A stretch of DNA of 64,000 bases from Trichomonas vaginalis G3. Taxonomy: Eukaryota; Parabasalia; Trichomonadida; Trichomonadidae. Where the stretch lies: NCBI RefSeq assembly GCF_026262505.1, contig NC_067205.1:9424001-9488000 (forward strand), read 5' to 3'. This document shows, piece after piece, positions 41,584 to 52,629 of this stretch (within the stretch, counting starts at the first letter, position 1; the number at the start of each line of letters is the position of its first letter). A program made the position numbers and the translations under genes. Below the pieces are notes generated by a model. That model made no database searches. It was not told where the DNA came from and was given only the letters and a program-made list of their open reading frames with translations.

Positions 41584-42147
41584 TTATTGAATCCAAAACT
41601 TTGGTAAAGGAGCTGCACATGGTGTTTGGGGTTTTGGAGGTGTAAACAATGGGAGGATCCGGTTAAATTTAAATGGAGCATCAATATTTTCAAGATATTC
41701 AACCCTTTGTTTTTGGTTTTTGCGGTAAAAATCAGGCTTCATTTCAATTCTACTATACTGAAGTTCACAAATTTTCTGTTTTTCCAGATCCATGTCTTTA
41801 ACAAGTTTATATTTTGATATTGTATTGGCAAAGATGGTTTTAGGAGTAGGGTAAACTGTACATATTATATCGCCATCAGTCATAGAATAAAACTTAAATG
41901 TTAATGTATCAACAAGCTTCATTCCTTTGTATAAAAATATACAATCATTACCTTCGTACTGTCTTAGCGAAGAAATATTACTCTCTGGATCTACATGTAC
42001 ATCGCGAATACCATTAATGTTATTTAATGTTTTTAAATAAAGAGTGCGAGTCTGGCCAATGCTCATTCCGAAATAATAAACAATAAAAATCTGTTTTGAT
42101 AGACGGTTCAATTTTTTTGTTGGTTTAGCCATGTAAAATAATATCAT
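41584..42147 (-). CDS. Ubiquitin-fold domain protein, hypothetical
   Basis: A 187-residue protein, or 182 if translation starts at Met6 (42132, MAKPTKK), which I prefer slightly. Residues about 20-98 follow a ubiquitin-like pattern: a beta strand FIVYYFGMSIGQTRTLYL, then ISSLRQY, CIFLYKGMKLVDTLTF, and MTDGDIICTVYP, which matches the ubiquitin-like LxxYxIxDGDTI ending. The C-terminal half is basic and Pro-rich (PLFTPPKPQTP) without a di-Gly end, so it is not a conjugated modifier. Function unknown. Stop is TAA. Confidence 0.5.
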   Translation of the reverse strand: MILFYMAKPTKKLNRLSKQIFIVYYFGMSIGQTRTLYLKTLNNINGIRDVHVDPESNISSLRQYEGNDCIFLYKGMKLVDTLTFKFYSMTDGDIICTVYPTPKTIFANTISKYKLVKDMDLEKQKICELQYSRIEMKPDFYRKNQKQRVEYLENIDAPFKFNRILPLFTPPKPQTPCAAPLPKFWIQ

Positions 42148-44252
42148 TATGTATTATAGTATTAAAGGCATTTTATTCATTTTTGTCTGACAATTTCTGA
42201 ATGTGAAATTGAAAGCGATCTTTCAATCAAAGATTTACATCGAAAATAAGGTCACTTTATATCAATAATCTAATTTTCTAATTTTTACATTTTGAAAGCA
42301 TTATTCAATGTGAGGCTAAAAGCTCTTTCAATTTTAAATTGAAAGTGCAAACGTGAATTCAATACTTACGAAAAATATCACTGCCGATAATTTAATCAGA
42401 ACGTTTCATAATGGTCATAGCAATTATTCAACGATTAGGTTTTTTTTTAATTTCAGTGTTTTGAAAAAGTAATCAAAAATATCGAATCATCAATGATAAA
42501 CTCTGAGTAATGGATAGCAATTGCCCATTTAAAATGATTAATAAGAGTAAAAGTTTGAAAAAATTCAATGTTTCTATCACTATATCATTCAACTATATAT
42601 TGATTAAATCAACATGTGAATGAAATTAAATTATTCAATATTGGCTCTGCTTTTTTTTTATCAAGGATTTAATTTCCGGTAAAAACAGTTCTCCAATGCC
42701 AAAGGAGATCTATACAAATGGTTCAACATTAATTGTTGATAGAATAATTAATTTTGACACTCGAATCTTTACACTTGCGGAACTAAACAAGATTTTTCTT
42801 TTTGGATCTACATAAAATATAGTCTATTGCAAATAAATCTGATAATTAGAGGAAAAATGTCTATTTTATTAATTTGTGAATTGAAAAGTCCACCAATCTT
42901 ATTGATAATAAGTAAAATATTATTTTTCCTGGATATCACTCAAATTTTATTATAAAAAACATATTTGATCTCAAATCATATCATTAATCCATTTTTTTTT
43001 TAGGAATTTCGTCAAAGCCAGTTCTTTTGTTCCATCATGTATTAATATCCTATGTACAACTTCAAATTTTGCTTCGTCTTCTCATAAAAAACAAATTAGA
43101 TCTTTTTATGGAATAAAAAAGCATTTGAAATGTTTTGATCCTTTGAATAGTGACATTTTCACATTACAACCAAAAATTATATGCAGTGTATGGAAGAAAA
43201 CTCTAAATCATGCTAAATTAATGTTTCATATACTCTAAATTCGGAAATATTTCACAATTTATCATCGCCCAAGACAAAATTCGTATACTCAGAAACAGTA
43301 ACAACAGTGGTACCCATTTCATATACATTTATATGCTCAAAATAAAAAATTTCATGTTGATCAAAGAATAAGAGGACAATTAAGGCGTTTCCATCTGGAA
43401 ACTAACAATTTCACTTTATTAGAAATTTCAACGACAAGCCTAAATCTAATCGATTTGGCAATTTTGATGCTTTTTCATTCATCAAAGATGATAAATGCAA
43501 GATATGACATAGTAACTAAAAATTTATCCAATATTTTGATTGTAATAATAGAAGAAATGACAATTTCTTTCTCATCGAAGAAATTAAAATCAAAATAATT
43601 CAAGACTTACGGCTGTCAAACAATTTAAGGATTTAAATCAGAAGATGAATTAATTTGTCAAAAGCAATTATGAGCGGAATTTCAGATGTTTGGAATGAAT
43701 GTTTGAAACTTTGAAAACATGATAATTCATCGCTTTCGCATTTTCTGAAATGAATACAATATTATGATTGAGTTTACTATGTCCATTATTACACTAATCA
43801 TTTCTTATTTGTATCGATCAATAGACTAATATGGATGAACTTCTCTTATAGTAGCCACAATTAAATATTCTAATGCCAAGAACAGCTTATGAAAAAAGAA
43901 TAAAGGATGAACTACAATTGACTTTGATACACAAATGAATAATAATGAATTTATTGAAGATTTGTTTTATTAAGGAGTTCAGGAAAATACAATAACTAAT
44001 TATAGTGCTCAAAAACAGAAAAACGATTAATATAACTATATTTCATGTAGGAAGCATTGATGCTAAATTGGAAAATGACTCAACTCATCTTGGATTCGTT
44101 TTTGATAAATAAAATGTTAACTAAATATTTAGTGATGCCTATCAGTATTAGAGATTTATTATTCTGTAAAAGTATTCAATCAGCGATTTTTAATTTCCAT
44201 ATACGCAAAATTTATTCTATTTTCTCAATTAAAAATTCTATTTAAAACATTA
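42148..44252. other. Long AT-rich intergenic stretch
   Basis: About 2.1 kb. A few short frames exist (for example SNRFGNFDAFSFIKDDK near 43443) that could be eroded coding sequence, but nothing is long enough to name. A 62-residue ORF at 44057-44245 has no coding character. Confidence 0.45.
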
Positions 44253-46058
44253 TCAAATTTCGTTAGAATCCAAGCTATTACTAATATTTTCATGTTGCTC
44301 TCCCTCGTTTTCATCATCAGAAACAATCTCTTCTTGTGTTGGTTTCATTGATTGTTTCTTCTTTTTCTCGATAACTTTGTATACAATAAATATAAACACT
44401 CCAACTGCAACAATTATTGTTAATATAATAGCGAGTATAAGGATTATACCACTTAAACCGCGGTTTAACTTTTCTTCCTTCTTATTAAATTCTATGACAT
44501 CTTCCTTCGAATTTCCATTTCCATTTGATGGCAATCTTAAAAACAAATCATTTTCGAAGATTTCTTCATCTCCCTCTTCTTCAGTTGAATTTTCCTCAGA
44601 TGGAACAATTTGAACTTTAACTTTAGCTTTAAGTTTAAATGTTGTAAGGTTTTCTTCTTCGCGAATAAACTTGAAGAGGTCATAATATGGATAAATAGTA
44701 ACTGTATTATGTGAAACTTCATTTGTTGTGAATTCATTAGATGTAGTTAAATAATTCGATATTTCTTTATTGTCACTATTTACTGTAACATTAAATTTCT
44801 TATTGTTATGAACAGTAATTGAAAAGATTTCAATTTCATCGTTATCAATAGTGATTTCTTTTTCTATTGAAAAGTTTGTTTTTGTTGTGAATGTTGATTC
44901 TATTTTCATTGGCGTCATAAATAATCTCTTTTGAATAGGAGGTAAAACACTTACTGCTTGAACTTTGCATGCTTCAGTTTTAGATTTGCATTCCAATTTG
45001 ATTAACTGGCTCAATCTTTCATCATGAATTTTTGTTGTTATTGTGAATGGATTTTCATATGTCTCTAAAATTGTTTTTGGAGCATTTTGTTTCGTATATA
45101 CATTATAATGCTTTGTATCATTGTATACAACAGTTGCAATGAAATCATCTTTGCTATTAAATACGAAATTACCATATAAACATTGACTTTTTCCTGGTTG
45201 GATTGTAAAAACTTTTGAATCTGTGTATTTTAATCCTAAATCATAGTTTACAAAATCAGGACTCCAAATTTCATTATCAAGACATGAAATAGTATTATCA
45301 GATAAATCGTAAGGATCAAACTCAAGCTCATTATAGAATGGATGATGCAAACTTGTGAAATCTTCAACTTGGGACTGCGTATAAACTCCGGATTTTGTTG
45401 GAATCAAATACTTTTTTTCCATTTGGAAATATGATTTTGTAATTGATTCATTATTGTCATAATAAGCTAAATAATAATCTCCTCTTTGTGATGACTTTTC
45501 ACAGTTTAAATCAACAGTCAACAATGCTGTTTCGTTTGAGAAGTTTCCAAGAGTTGAATTAATATTATATCCTGTAAATGAAATTAAATGCATTGATCTT
45601 CTTATTAAAATATTAGAATCAGAGTCTTCCATATGCTTAGCAACAAATCGTTGGCAGAAAAATCGTTGTGTCGAAAATATTGAATAAGATAGATCACTTC
45701 CATTGATTTTGGAAGCGTTTATTTCTATCAATTGGAGAGTAAACGGTTCTGATAAACTTGCTGCAGATATTTTCGAAATAATCTTGTTTTGATCTGTATC
45801 AGGTTGAATTATTGCGAAAGGATCTTCAAAATGATGAAAAATTGGATAGTTTCGATAATTTGAATTATAGTAATCGACTATGATTGATGTGTTTGAAGCA
45901 ATAACTACACTATGATCGTTACAATACGCTTTTCCAGCTGGAATTTGTACAAAATAACGGCCAGCAACAGGCGAAAGGTCAAAATTATCTTGATAACAGT
46001 CTGTAAGATACTGATTATCGTAAGACTTGACTCTAAAAATTAGGTATCCAATAAACAC
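44253..46058 (-). CDS. Type I membrane protein with an internal duplication; start codon unclear
   Basis: The open frame encodes 601 residues. A single membrane segment lies near 536-560 (GIILILAIILTIIVAVGVFIFIV), followed by a basic stop (KKKKQ) and an acidic 40-residue tail. The large outer part has many N-glycosylation sequons and two related blocks (about 16-85 and 260-340), each with IPAGK/IQPGK, a Cys three residues later, and an EDPF/ENPF-I ending. The frame begins at GTG (46058). Upstream in frame there is no ATG before a stop, while an out-of-frame ATG at 46086 would come into register with a one-base change, so a small indel or a non-ATG start must be assumed. The stop is TGA directly followed by TAA. 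Confidence 0.65.
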   Translation of the reverse strand: MFIGYLIFRVKSYDNQYLTDCYQDNFDLSPVAGRYFVQIPAGKAYCNDHSVVIASNTSIIVDYYNSNYRNYPIFHHFEDPFAIIQPDTDQNKIISKISAASLSEPFTLQLIEINASKINGSDLSYSIFSTQRFFCQRFVAKHMEDSDSNILIRRSMHLISFTGYNINSTLGNFSNETALLTVDLNCEKSSQRGDYYLAYYDNNESITKSYFQMEKKYLIPTKSGVYTQSQVEDFTSLHHPFYNELEFDPYDLSDNTISCLDNEIWSPDFVNYDLGLKYTDSKVFTIQPGKSQCLYGNFVFNSKDDFIATVVYNDTKHYNVYTKQNAPKTILETYENPFTITTKIHDERLSQLIKLECKSKTEACKVQAVSVLPPIQKRLFMTPMKIESTFTTKTNFSIEKEITIDNDEIEIFSITVHNNKKFNVTVNSDNKEISNYLTTSNEFTTNEVSHNTVTIYPYYDLFKFIREEENLTTFKLKAKVKVQIVPSEENSTEEEGDEEIFENDLFLRLPSNGNGNSKEDVIEFNKKEEKLNRGLSGIILILAIILTIIVAVGVFIFIVYKVIEKKKKQSMKPTQEEIVSDDENEGEQHENISNSLDSNEI

Positions 46059-46598
46059 TGACTCGATTTCAAGGAAAAGGTGACATTTTTACACATTTTT
46101 TTCTTCCTTCAAAAAATCACAAAAATTTAAGATTTTGCGATCAGTATTTTCAGATTTATATTCGTGATTTCAATCTGGAATGATCGCTAGTTCTGAAAAT
46201 AATTGTATAATTGAATGACCTCCAGGTCTCATCCATTTCAAAATAGTGCATTACTATATATTATGCCAGATAATGCAAATATATTTTTGATAACTTGTAA
46301 AAAATTTTACATTTTTGAATTCCAAATTTATATTATTTGGATAAACATATTATTGCAACAACAAAAAACATTATTTCGATTTTTCCCGAAATCTACCTTG
46401 AAAGGCATTATTATTTTATTAAATATAAGCAATACATTATCTGATATTTGATTTTCTGCAAAATTCTCAGCCATTTTCTTCCAAAGTTCTTTACATTGAA
46501 ATTGACATATGTGTTTTCAATCACATTGAAAAGGAAGAAAAGTCACTTTTTCTTTTTCAAAAAAAGAGAATCAAAAGTTTTAGAAAAGTTATATTGTA
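46059..46598. other. Divergent intergenic region
   Basis: 540 bases between two genes transcribed away from each other. TCACTTTTTC near 46542 is a possible initiator for the polytopic protein, but it is farther (about 50 bases) than usual from the ATG at 46599. Confidence 0.4.
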
Positions 46599-48776
46599 AT
46601 GACAAAACTAAGTAAAACAAGCGCAATCATATCTTTAATTACGTTCTTACAAAATATTGGATCTGTTTTAGATTTCAAAAAGTTCATTGTTTCACCAAAA
46701 GTCCAGAAGATTTGTGGATTTTTCAAAAATCTCATTAGTGTCATTGCAGATAACACACTTGGGTTAATCAAAAATACTGACTTCAACTTCATGATCTCGT
46801 TCATCATTTTTTTATTTTCAATATTAATTTTCTCGTCAAGTTTTGTTCATGGACTTGAAACAAACAATGATCTTATTAATACAATAACATGTTTATTAAC
46901 AGCTTTACCATTATTCTTTTTAATATATTTTCAGGTAAATTATTATTTTCAAATACTTGGTGCAATTGTTTCTCCGATTATTTTCTTCTCAATTTGATTT
47001 TTTGCATGTAAAAATCGGAGAAGATTATTTGATGATATTAAATTTGTTGAATCAGAAGAACATTACAATATGCAAAGAGAAATCATACAAAATGAACATA
47101 CAGAGGAGGAATTGGTTGACATGATTGATAAAATAATTCATTTTGAACGACCTCATAAAGCAACTGATATATTCAAAATATTTGCAGGAATAATCTTGAT
47201 CGTAATAGTGATTATATTTAGAAAACAATATTTCATCATAGTTCCTATAGCCATATGTGCATTGCTTTTACTTTTTTTGGGAGTCCACAGCCTTATTAAA
47301 AAGAAAACATCATTGGACCATTATCTAGATAATTCAAGTGGACATGATGTATTTATTTTTGCTGGAACATTATTATTGAATATTTTATATATTCCACTTT
47401 TATCTTATTTCTTCCAATTGGCCTATGTCACTACAACTCAATGCCCAGCAGGCTATTACTGGGGATCATTTATTGGAGATACAGTAATTCAAAAAACAAC
47501 AGCGCATTGTATTCCATGCAGCTATACATTAAAGCAAAAATATCCTGGAATCGAAGGATATTTAAATGACTTGGTCTATCCAGATTTATCTTCATTCATT
47601 AAATACAAGTTTAAGAGATTTGTGTCAAATAATCCGGAAATTTATTACGACACTTTTAATGGAACAAATAACACAGATTATGAATATAGTTATGCAATGT
47701 GTCCTCAATTATGTTCAGGTCATCCAGTTCGCATTATCAAATATGAACCATCACTTTACTTTGATTATGATATTTTACCTAAGGATGTTTTGCTATTTCT
47801 ATGGGGAATAGTATTTGTTATGATTGGATGCCCTGTTTTATTTTTTGTATTGGTTTATAGAGCAAGAAGTGAATTCAAAACAATTTTGGCTTATGGAGAG
47901 ACAAAAGAAAACAGATGACATTCATTAATGCTAAGAATATCATCAACTGGATCTAAGTTTTGCAAAGATTATAATTATTTCAATCCTTATTTTGAAATTG
48001 TCAAGATTATATACAAATTCTTTGTTTTGCTTGTAACATCATTTGCAAATTATGCAAGCAGTTACATCATTGTTTGTCTCCCTGTGTTACATCTTTTGAT
48101 GTTTATCTTAACATTTTTTAGGAAGCCTTATCTTTCATTCCTCAACAATGTAGTTGATTGCATACTTTATGCTATTAACACGATAGTCGGAATCATTACT
48201 TTTGTTAACATTATCAAGCCATTACCAGATAAAGTCAATTCATGGACTATTATCATTTCAGATGCAGCCGGTATTCTTGCAACAATCGTTACAATAATAG
48301 GTGGTTTGTTATTTAAGAATGAACCTAATGATCCGACAAGATTCACAGAATTAGATTTACGTAGATTTAAAGAGGAAGAAAAGGCAAGAAAGAAGAAACA
48401 GAAAGAAAAACATTCATATACTTATTCGGAAGAAAGTTATGATGAACAAATGGAGGAAGATGATAACAAAGATACTAAAACACCAAATGAAAATGCACAA
48501 AAGGAAGAACTAATTGAAATTCCAAAGGAATTAATTCAACCAGTTGATGGATCGCATGAAGTATTGGATAAGGATATAAATCAAGATAGAATTTACACAT
48601 GCTGAAGATTCAATACTTTTTATATGATTTATGATTTTTTAGTTAAAGATGCTGAATATTCGATTTTGTTACGCTATGCAAGATTGATGGGCATTATGGG
48701 ATTAGTTGCCTCATTCCCCGGAGTAATTATGAAGCATATCAGACGTTCTTGCATCGATTATAAAAAATGGTTTTGA
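46599..48776 (+). pseudogene. Large polytopic membrane protein, three in-frame TGA codons and no frameshift
   Basis: A single frame of 725 codons is interrupted only by TGA at codons 133 (46995), 440 (47916) and 669 (48603). It ends at a fourth TGA (48774), with TAA at 48807 if that were also read through. The N-terminal third has several hydrophobic segments. A lumenal Cys-rich part (QCPAGYYWGSF, IPCSYTL, AMCPQLCSG) lies between membrane segments. The C-terminal membrane block (FNPYFEIVKIIYKFF to TIVTIIGGLLF) resembles the TM domain of TRP-like or polycystin-like protist proteins, which is only an impression. A charged tail carries KHSYTYSEESYDEQ. Coding character continues through every TGA, at positions where Trp would be plausible. 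Confidence 0.6.
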
Positions 48777-49186
48777 ATTGTATTAAAAATATGATTTTTT
48801 TTGAGTTAATAATATTTTTTATAATCAATAAAAAAGAACAGAATAAGCTCAACTATATATAATAAAATACTTATATAAATGTATACTTTTACCAAAGTGA
48901 AACAGAATTTATACATTTAACAACATTTAATATCTTTATTGGCGCATATACAATTAGCAGCAAGAAATTTAAGTATTCTGAAGTCAAAATCATTTCATAA
49001 CATGCTAAAATAAATTAATTTGAAAGCTTTGAAAATGGTTTTGAAGTTTTAGATTTTATTTCAAACATTTTAAATACAAAAGTAATAAAGTATGTTCAAT
49101 AACTGATGCAGCAAATGAAAGTTAGATTTTATTTCAAAATTTTCATGATAATTGTAAAAACAAGTGGAGAAGAAGGTTTCGATTTA
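48777..49186. other. AT-rich spacer
   Basis: About 410 bases after the polytopic protein gene with no gene visible. Confidence 0.5.
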
Positions 49187-49437
49187 AGATTTTATTTGCC
49201 GCTATAAATCCTAATGTTGAAGCAAGTAAATTACTTGGAACTTCTCAAGCAATTAACTTTGATCAAAGAGATCAATTTGGCGCATCAACACTTCATGATG
49301 CAGCATTAAATTCGAATGTCGAAGTTATCAAATACCTAGTTTCTCTTCAGATAATTAACATTAATGTATTAGGTTATAAAAATAAAACACCACTTCATTA
49401 TGCAGCTCATATTAAAAACATTGAAGTTTTCAAATAA
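49187..49437 (+). pseudogene. Ankyrin-repeat gene fragment
   Basis: An open stretch with no start encodes about two and a half ankyrin repeats: FGASTLHDAALNSNVEVIKYLVS and KTPLHYAAHIKNIEVFK, then TAA. The segment is too short for an ORF list and has no N-terminal domain, so it is a relic of a trichomonad ankyrin gene. Confidence 0.7.
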
Positions 49438-49956
49438 CTTTAGTCTCTTCCAAATAAATGCGATAATTGAATATCAAAACTTGAAGAAATACATTTGTGA
49501 ATCTTTGTAAATAAATTTATTTTCGATCTATGAGAATTAGATAAATAAATTATATCAATGATAAATTTTACATTGAGCTCAATTGAATATGAGGATTAAT
49601 CAAAGAATATTGAAAATTGTTATGATGATGAAATATTTTATGATATTATGACTGTATTTGTTTTTTTTTGATCTTGTTGATTTTTAACAATTTTTCAGAG
49701 AAAAAAATAAAGTTTTTAAAATGATTTTATAAAAAAAGTAGTTTAAGAAAATTAGTTTTTATTATGAATTAGTTGGAAGCTTTATGATTTGTAATTAATT
49801 CATAACTTGCAAAATACTTCCTTTTTTTGTATCATCAACAATAGACAAAGCTGTTTCATCATAAATTTTAAGCGGCCAAATAATTCCAATTAACATCACA
49901 ATATAGAAAGGAGCATATAAAACTAACATGTATTCACCAAGATAAGAATTAAACAA
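49438..49956. other. AT-rich spacer
   Basis: About 520 bases. The part 49800-49955 on the minus strand has hydrophobic-coding appearance (LVLYAPFYIVMLIGIIWPL-like), which would fit the missing membrane end of the phosphoesterase fragment to its right, but stops intervene. Confidence 0.35.
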
Positions 49957-50668
49957 CTATCTGTGAGTCTCATGGAATGGTCCTGATTCACTATCAACTG
50001 CTATTTCGATTGTTTGATTTAAATTTCCAGAAATTGTCAAATTTTGAACTCCGCTTTGGAATTCGAATTCTTTTGAATACAAAGAAACATCTTCATCAAG
50101 ATATTTCTCCCATTTAAGCTCTCCTTCAATTCCTTTTCCTTTCACTTTGAAACTCTTGTTCTTTAAATTTGAAAAAGTGACAATTCTGACAGGCATTTTT
50201 TTGTCTTTGAAATTAAAACTTTGTAATTTCGAAGGAGCAGGATTTGCTATTATACTTATTTGTGATTCTTCCATTATCCAATGACAATAACGCAAAGGAA
50301 TCGTATTTCTTCATCGACATCATTGTTAATTCCATTGTGTTTGCGTAATGAACAAATTCAAGTTTTTTAGGATGAACATGGCCTGTCAATAAACATGTGA
50401 CGTTGTATTCTCTGATCAGGTCTTCGTAGGTCTTCCCGGATGTAGATCGAGCACGTAATGGATAAATAAACTCATGAGTGAAGTGACAGACAATAAAAAC
50501 GTATTTCGCCTCACTTTTTTGTTGTAATTCACGTTCAAGTTCGTCTAAGTACTTTGTAACAGTATAATGAAGTTTACGGTAGAATTCATTGATCGAGAAG
50601 GCATAAAATATCAAAAAATAGAGAAAAATGATAAGAATCAAATCAAATGTTGTCAAAAAGCCATTCAC
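49957..50668 (-). pseudogene. Fragment of a TMEM62-like calcineurin-type phosphoesterase
   Basis: The minus strand holds the C-terminal part of a metallophosphoesterase: YVFIVCHFTHEFIYPLRARS, YEDLIREYNVTCLLTGHVHP (the GHxH metal ligand motif) and DSFALLSLDNGRI, followed by a beta-rich domain (PVRIVTFSNLKNKSF, GVQNLTISGNL). This order is like TMEM62-type membrane phosphoesterases. The N-terminal metal-binding motifs (GDxH, GDxxD, GNH) are absent. A frame change falls around 50213-50260, and the first 30 residues look unrelated. The gene is therefore a truncated, frameshifted relic. It ends with TAG. Confidence 0.6.
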
Positions 50669-50964
50669 CGAAATAATGATCGTAAAATTAAGAAAAACAA
50701 TATCACAATATTTTCAAAAATTTGGTTATGGCTTATTGTCATAATCATATAGATGATCATGGCCATATCGACATTTAAAATTTTCAATGTATCAATAGAA
50801 AAAAAAGTTTTTCCAAATATAGTTCTGAATATCAATATTTCAAAAGAAAATCATTTTCGTTCTATGAAATCCGGTCATTGATGATAACTAAATAAAGTTT
50901 ACCTAATTTCATCAAAATTGTCTTTTTCAATTTCGAATAAACTTCACTAAAGGCTTTGCATTTG

Positions 50965-51065
50965 TCTCATTGCAAATACTTGTAATTTGCGTTCAAAGAC
51001 AAAGAGATAGTGATTGGCACAGAAAGTTCATTAGAAGCCAAATTCATGAATTCTGCAAATATTTC
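50965..51065 (-). pseudogene. Duplicated 3' end of the neighbouring 442-residue gene
   Basis: About 100 bases are roughly 80 percent identical by eye to 51212-51314. On the minus strand they would read SVPITISLSLNANYK, against TVPIIISLALDANYR in the intact gene. It contains in-frame stops and no upstream part, so it is a relic of a tandem partial duplication. Confidence 0.6.
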
Positions 51066-51083
51066 GCTTTGTAGCACAAAAAT

Positions 51084-51141
51084 ACACACACACAAACAAA
51101 CAAAACAAAACAAAAACAAACAAACAAACAAAAAAAAAAAT
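51084..51141. repeat. AC/AAAC microsatellite
   Basis: A run of CA repeats passing into CAAA and CAAAA units and ending in poly-A, between the 3' end of the 442-residue gene and the relic of its duplicated end. Confidence 0.85.
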
Positions 51142-51151
51142 GAAATTTTTA

Positions 51152-52480
51152 TTAATCAGATTGTTCAGAAATTTGACTTCCCTGCATAGACATTTTATTA
51201 ATGCTATGACTATCTCTAATTGCAAAAACTCTATAATTTGCGTCCAAAGCTAAAGAGATAATGATTGGCACAGTAAGGTTACCAGAAGGCTCATTGCAGA
51301 ATTCTGCAAATGGCAAATCTTTTGTTCTCACGAATTGTCTTTGTGGATCGATTGTAATTGTTTTCTTTTTCATAGCTACTTGACGATTTTGTCCAAAGAA
51401 TTTCTTGATATCTTTATTTACTCTTGCTCTTACACTGATGTCCTCTCTTTTATTCAATTCAACAAGCTGATCAAGAAATGCATTATGAACAACTTTTATT
51501 ACTGTAATATTTTTTGAATTGTCTAATAGAGTGGCTGTTTTGTAGTAACACGATACATAAATTGTTGCATCTTTGATATCTTGTAATAAATCGTTAACAA
51601 TTGGATCTTTGGAATGAAGATAATTGATTTCATAAGTGTTGCCTTCATTAGTTTGGACATTAATTGAAAAACCGGAATTAACTGGAACTTTGGCTTTGAT
51701 CGACATGATATTGACGCCTTCAACGTATTCTGGTGGAACTGTGAAACCATCTGTTTCCGAAATTTTCAAATCTGGTAATCTCTTATGAGAATTGAGTTTT
51801 TCGACAGCTAATTTGTTGCAAAGTAATGTAGAAATGATTTGGAACAGAAACGAACCTAATTTTTTTGGTATTTCTGTAATTTTGAAAATTGATAAATAAT
51901 TTCTAGCTGAAAGGGGTGAAAATTTCAAATCAACATCAGCAAAGTTAGTAATCTCATTTGAAAGATCTTTGACTTGAAGTGATGGGTAGTCGTCAAGAAT
52001 GAGATTGGGATATGATGCAATCAAAGTTGCCTTTGAAAGGAGTTTTTGTAGTTTAGTTCCATCGAATGAGTTTTTGTTGAATCTTATGATAAATATTTGG
52101 TTTTGGCATAAGAGACCAACAAGTTTGAATGATTTGTAAATTTCTTGAACAATGTATATTTTGTTATTAAGTTTGTCAGCAAGAAAATCATAAGTTTTAT
52201 CATTGTTGCCGTCTAAAAGTGTAGCTTCCATATATTGGTCCTTAATATATTCAATTTTCATTGTTTGTCCAAGTTCCCAACTGATCTTATCTAACTCTAT
52301 GTAATTGAAAAGAAGATTATTTGGAATCTCTTTTGGGACATTTTTTGGTTTTGGTTCTGATTTTGGCTTCTCTTGCTGGTATTTAGCTACCAACACGTTA
52401 AATTGTTTAACCAGGTCATAGCACTCATTAATCAAGGTTGAAATCTGAATTAAATCTTCAGGACGAACTTTGTAGGTCAT
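51152..52480 (-). CDS. Hypothetical protein, 442 residues
   Basis: An intact frame with ATG at 52480 and TAA stop. It was not recognised. The first 55 residues are helical with a Lys/Pro/Glu linker (EKPKSEPKPKNVPKEIP). The remainder alternates beta-like and helical segments without membrane passes or known motifs. Residues about 270-330 contain VKVPVNSGFSI-like strands, and the end is SLALDANYRVFAIRDS. The N-terminus (LIQISTLINECYDLVKQFNVLV) with following soluble domains might suggest a Mediator-type subunit, but that is a guess. TCAAGTTTT about 10-20 bases upstream is a weak initiator. A relic of its 3' end lies downstream at 50965-51065. Confidence 0.6.
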   Translation of the reverse strand: MTYKVRPEDLIQISTLINECYDLVKQFNVLVAKYQQEKPKSEPKPKNVPKEIPNNLLFNYIELDKISWELGQTMKIEYIKDQYMEATLLDGNNDKTYDFLADKLNNKIYIVQEIYKSFKLVGLLCQNQIFIIRFNKNSFDGTKLQKLLSKATLIASYPNLILDDYPSLQVKDLSNEITNFADVDLKFSPLSARNYLSIFKITEIPKKLGSFLFQIISTLLCNKLAVEKLNSHKRLPDLKISETDGFTVPPEYVEGVNIMSIKAKVPVNSGFSINVQTNEGNTYEINYLHSKDPIVNDLLQDIKDATIYVSCYYKTATLLDNSKNITVIKVVHNAFLDQLVELNKREDISVRARVNKDIKKFFGQNRQVAMKKKTITIDPQRQFVRTKDLPFAEFCNEPSGNLTVPIIISLALDANYRVFAIRDSHSINKMSMQGSQISEQSD

Positions 52481-52629
52481 TAAAAAATAAAACTTGACTA
52501 CATTTCACTTCACGCTATGTGGAAATTTTTAACTTATAAAAATTATAAGACTAATGTAACGCAATATATAAAATTTGATTTTTAAATCTAAAATGTTTGA
52601 TAAAGAGGCAAAATACAAAAAAGTGACAA

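Noticed and set aside
44057-44245. 62-codon ORF
   Set aside because: AT-rich composition only, no start signal and no resemblance to any family.
46995-48605. TGA codons as selenocysteine sites
   Set aside because: The contexts are hydrophobic or charged membrane-protein stretches with no redox motif, three occur in one protein, and I see no convincing SECIS-like structure.
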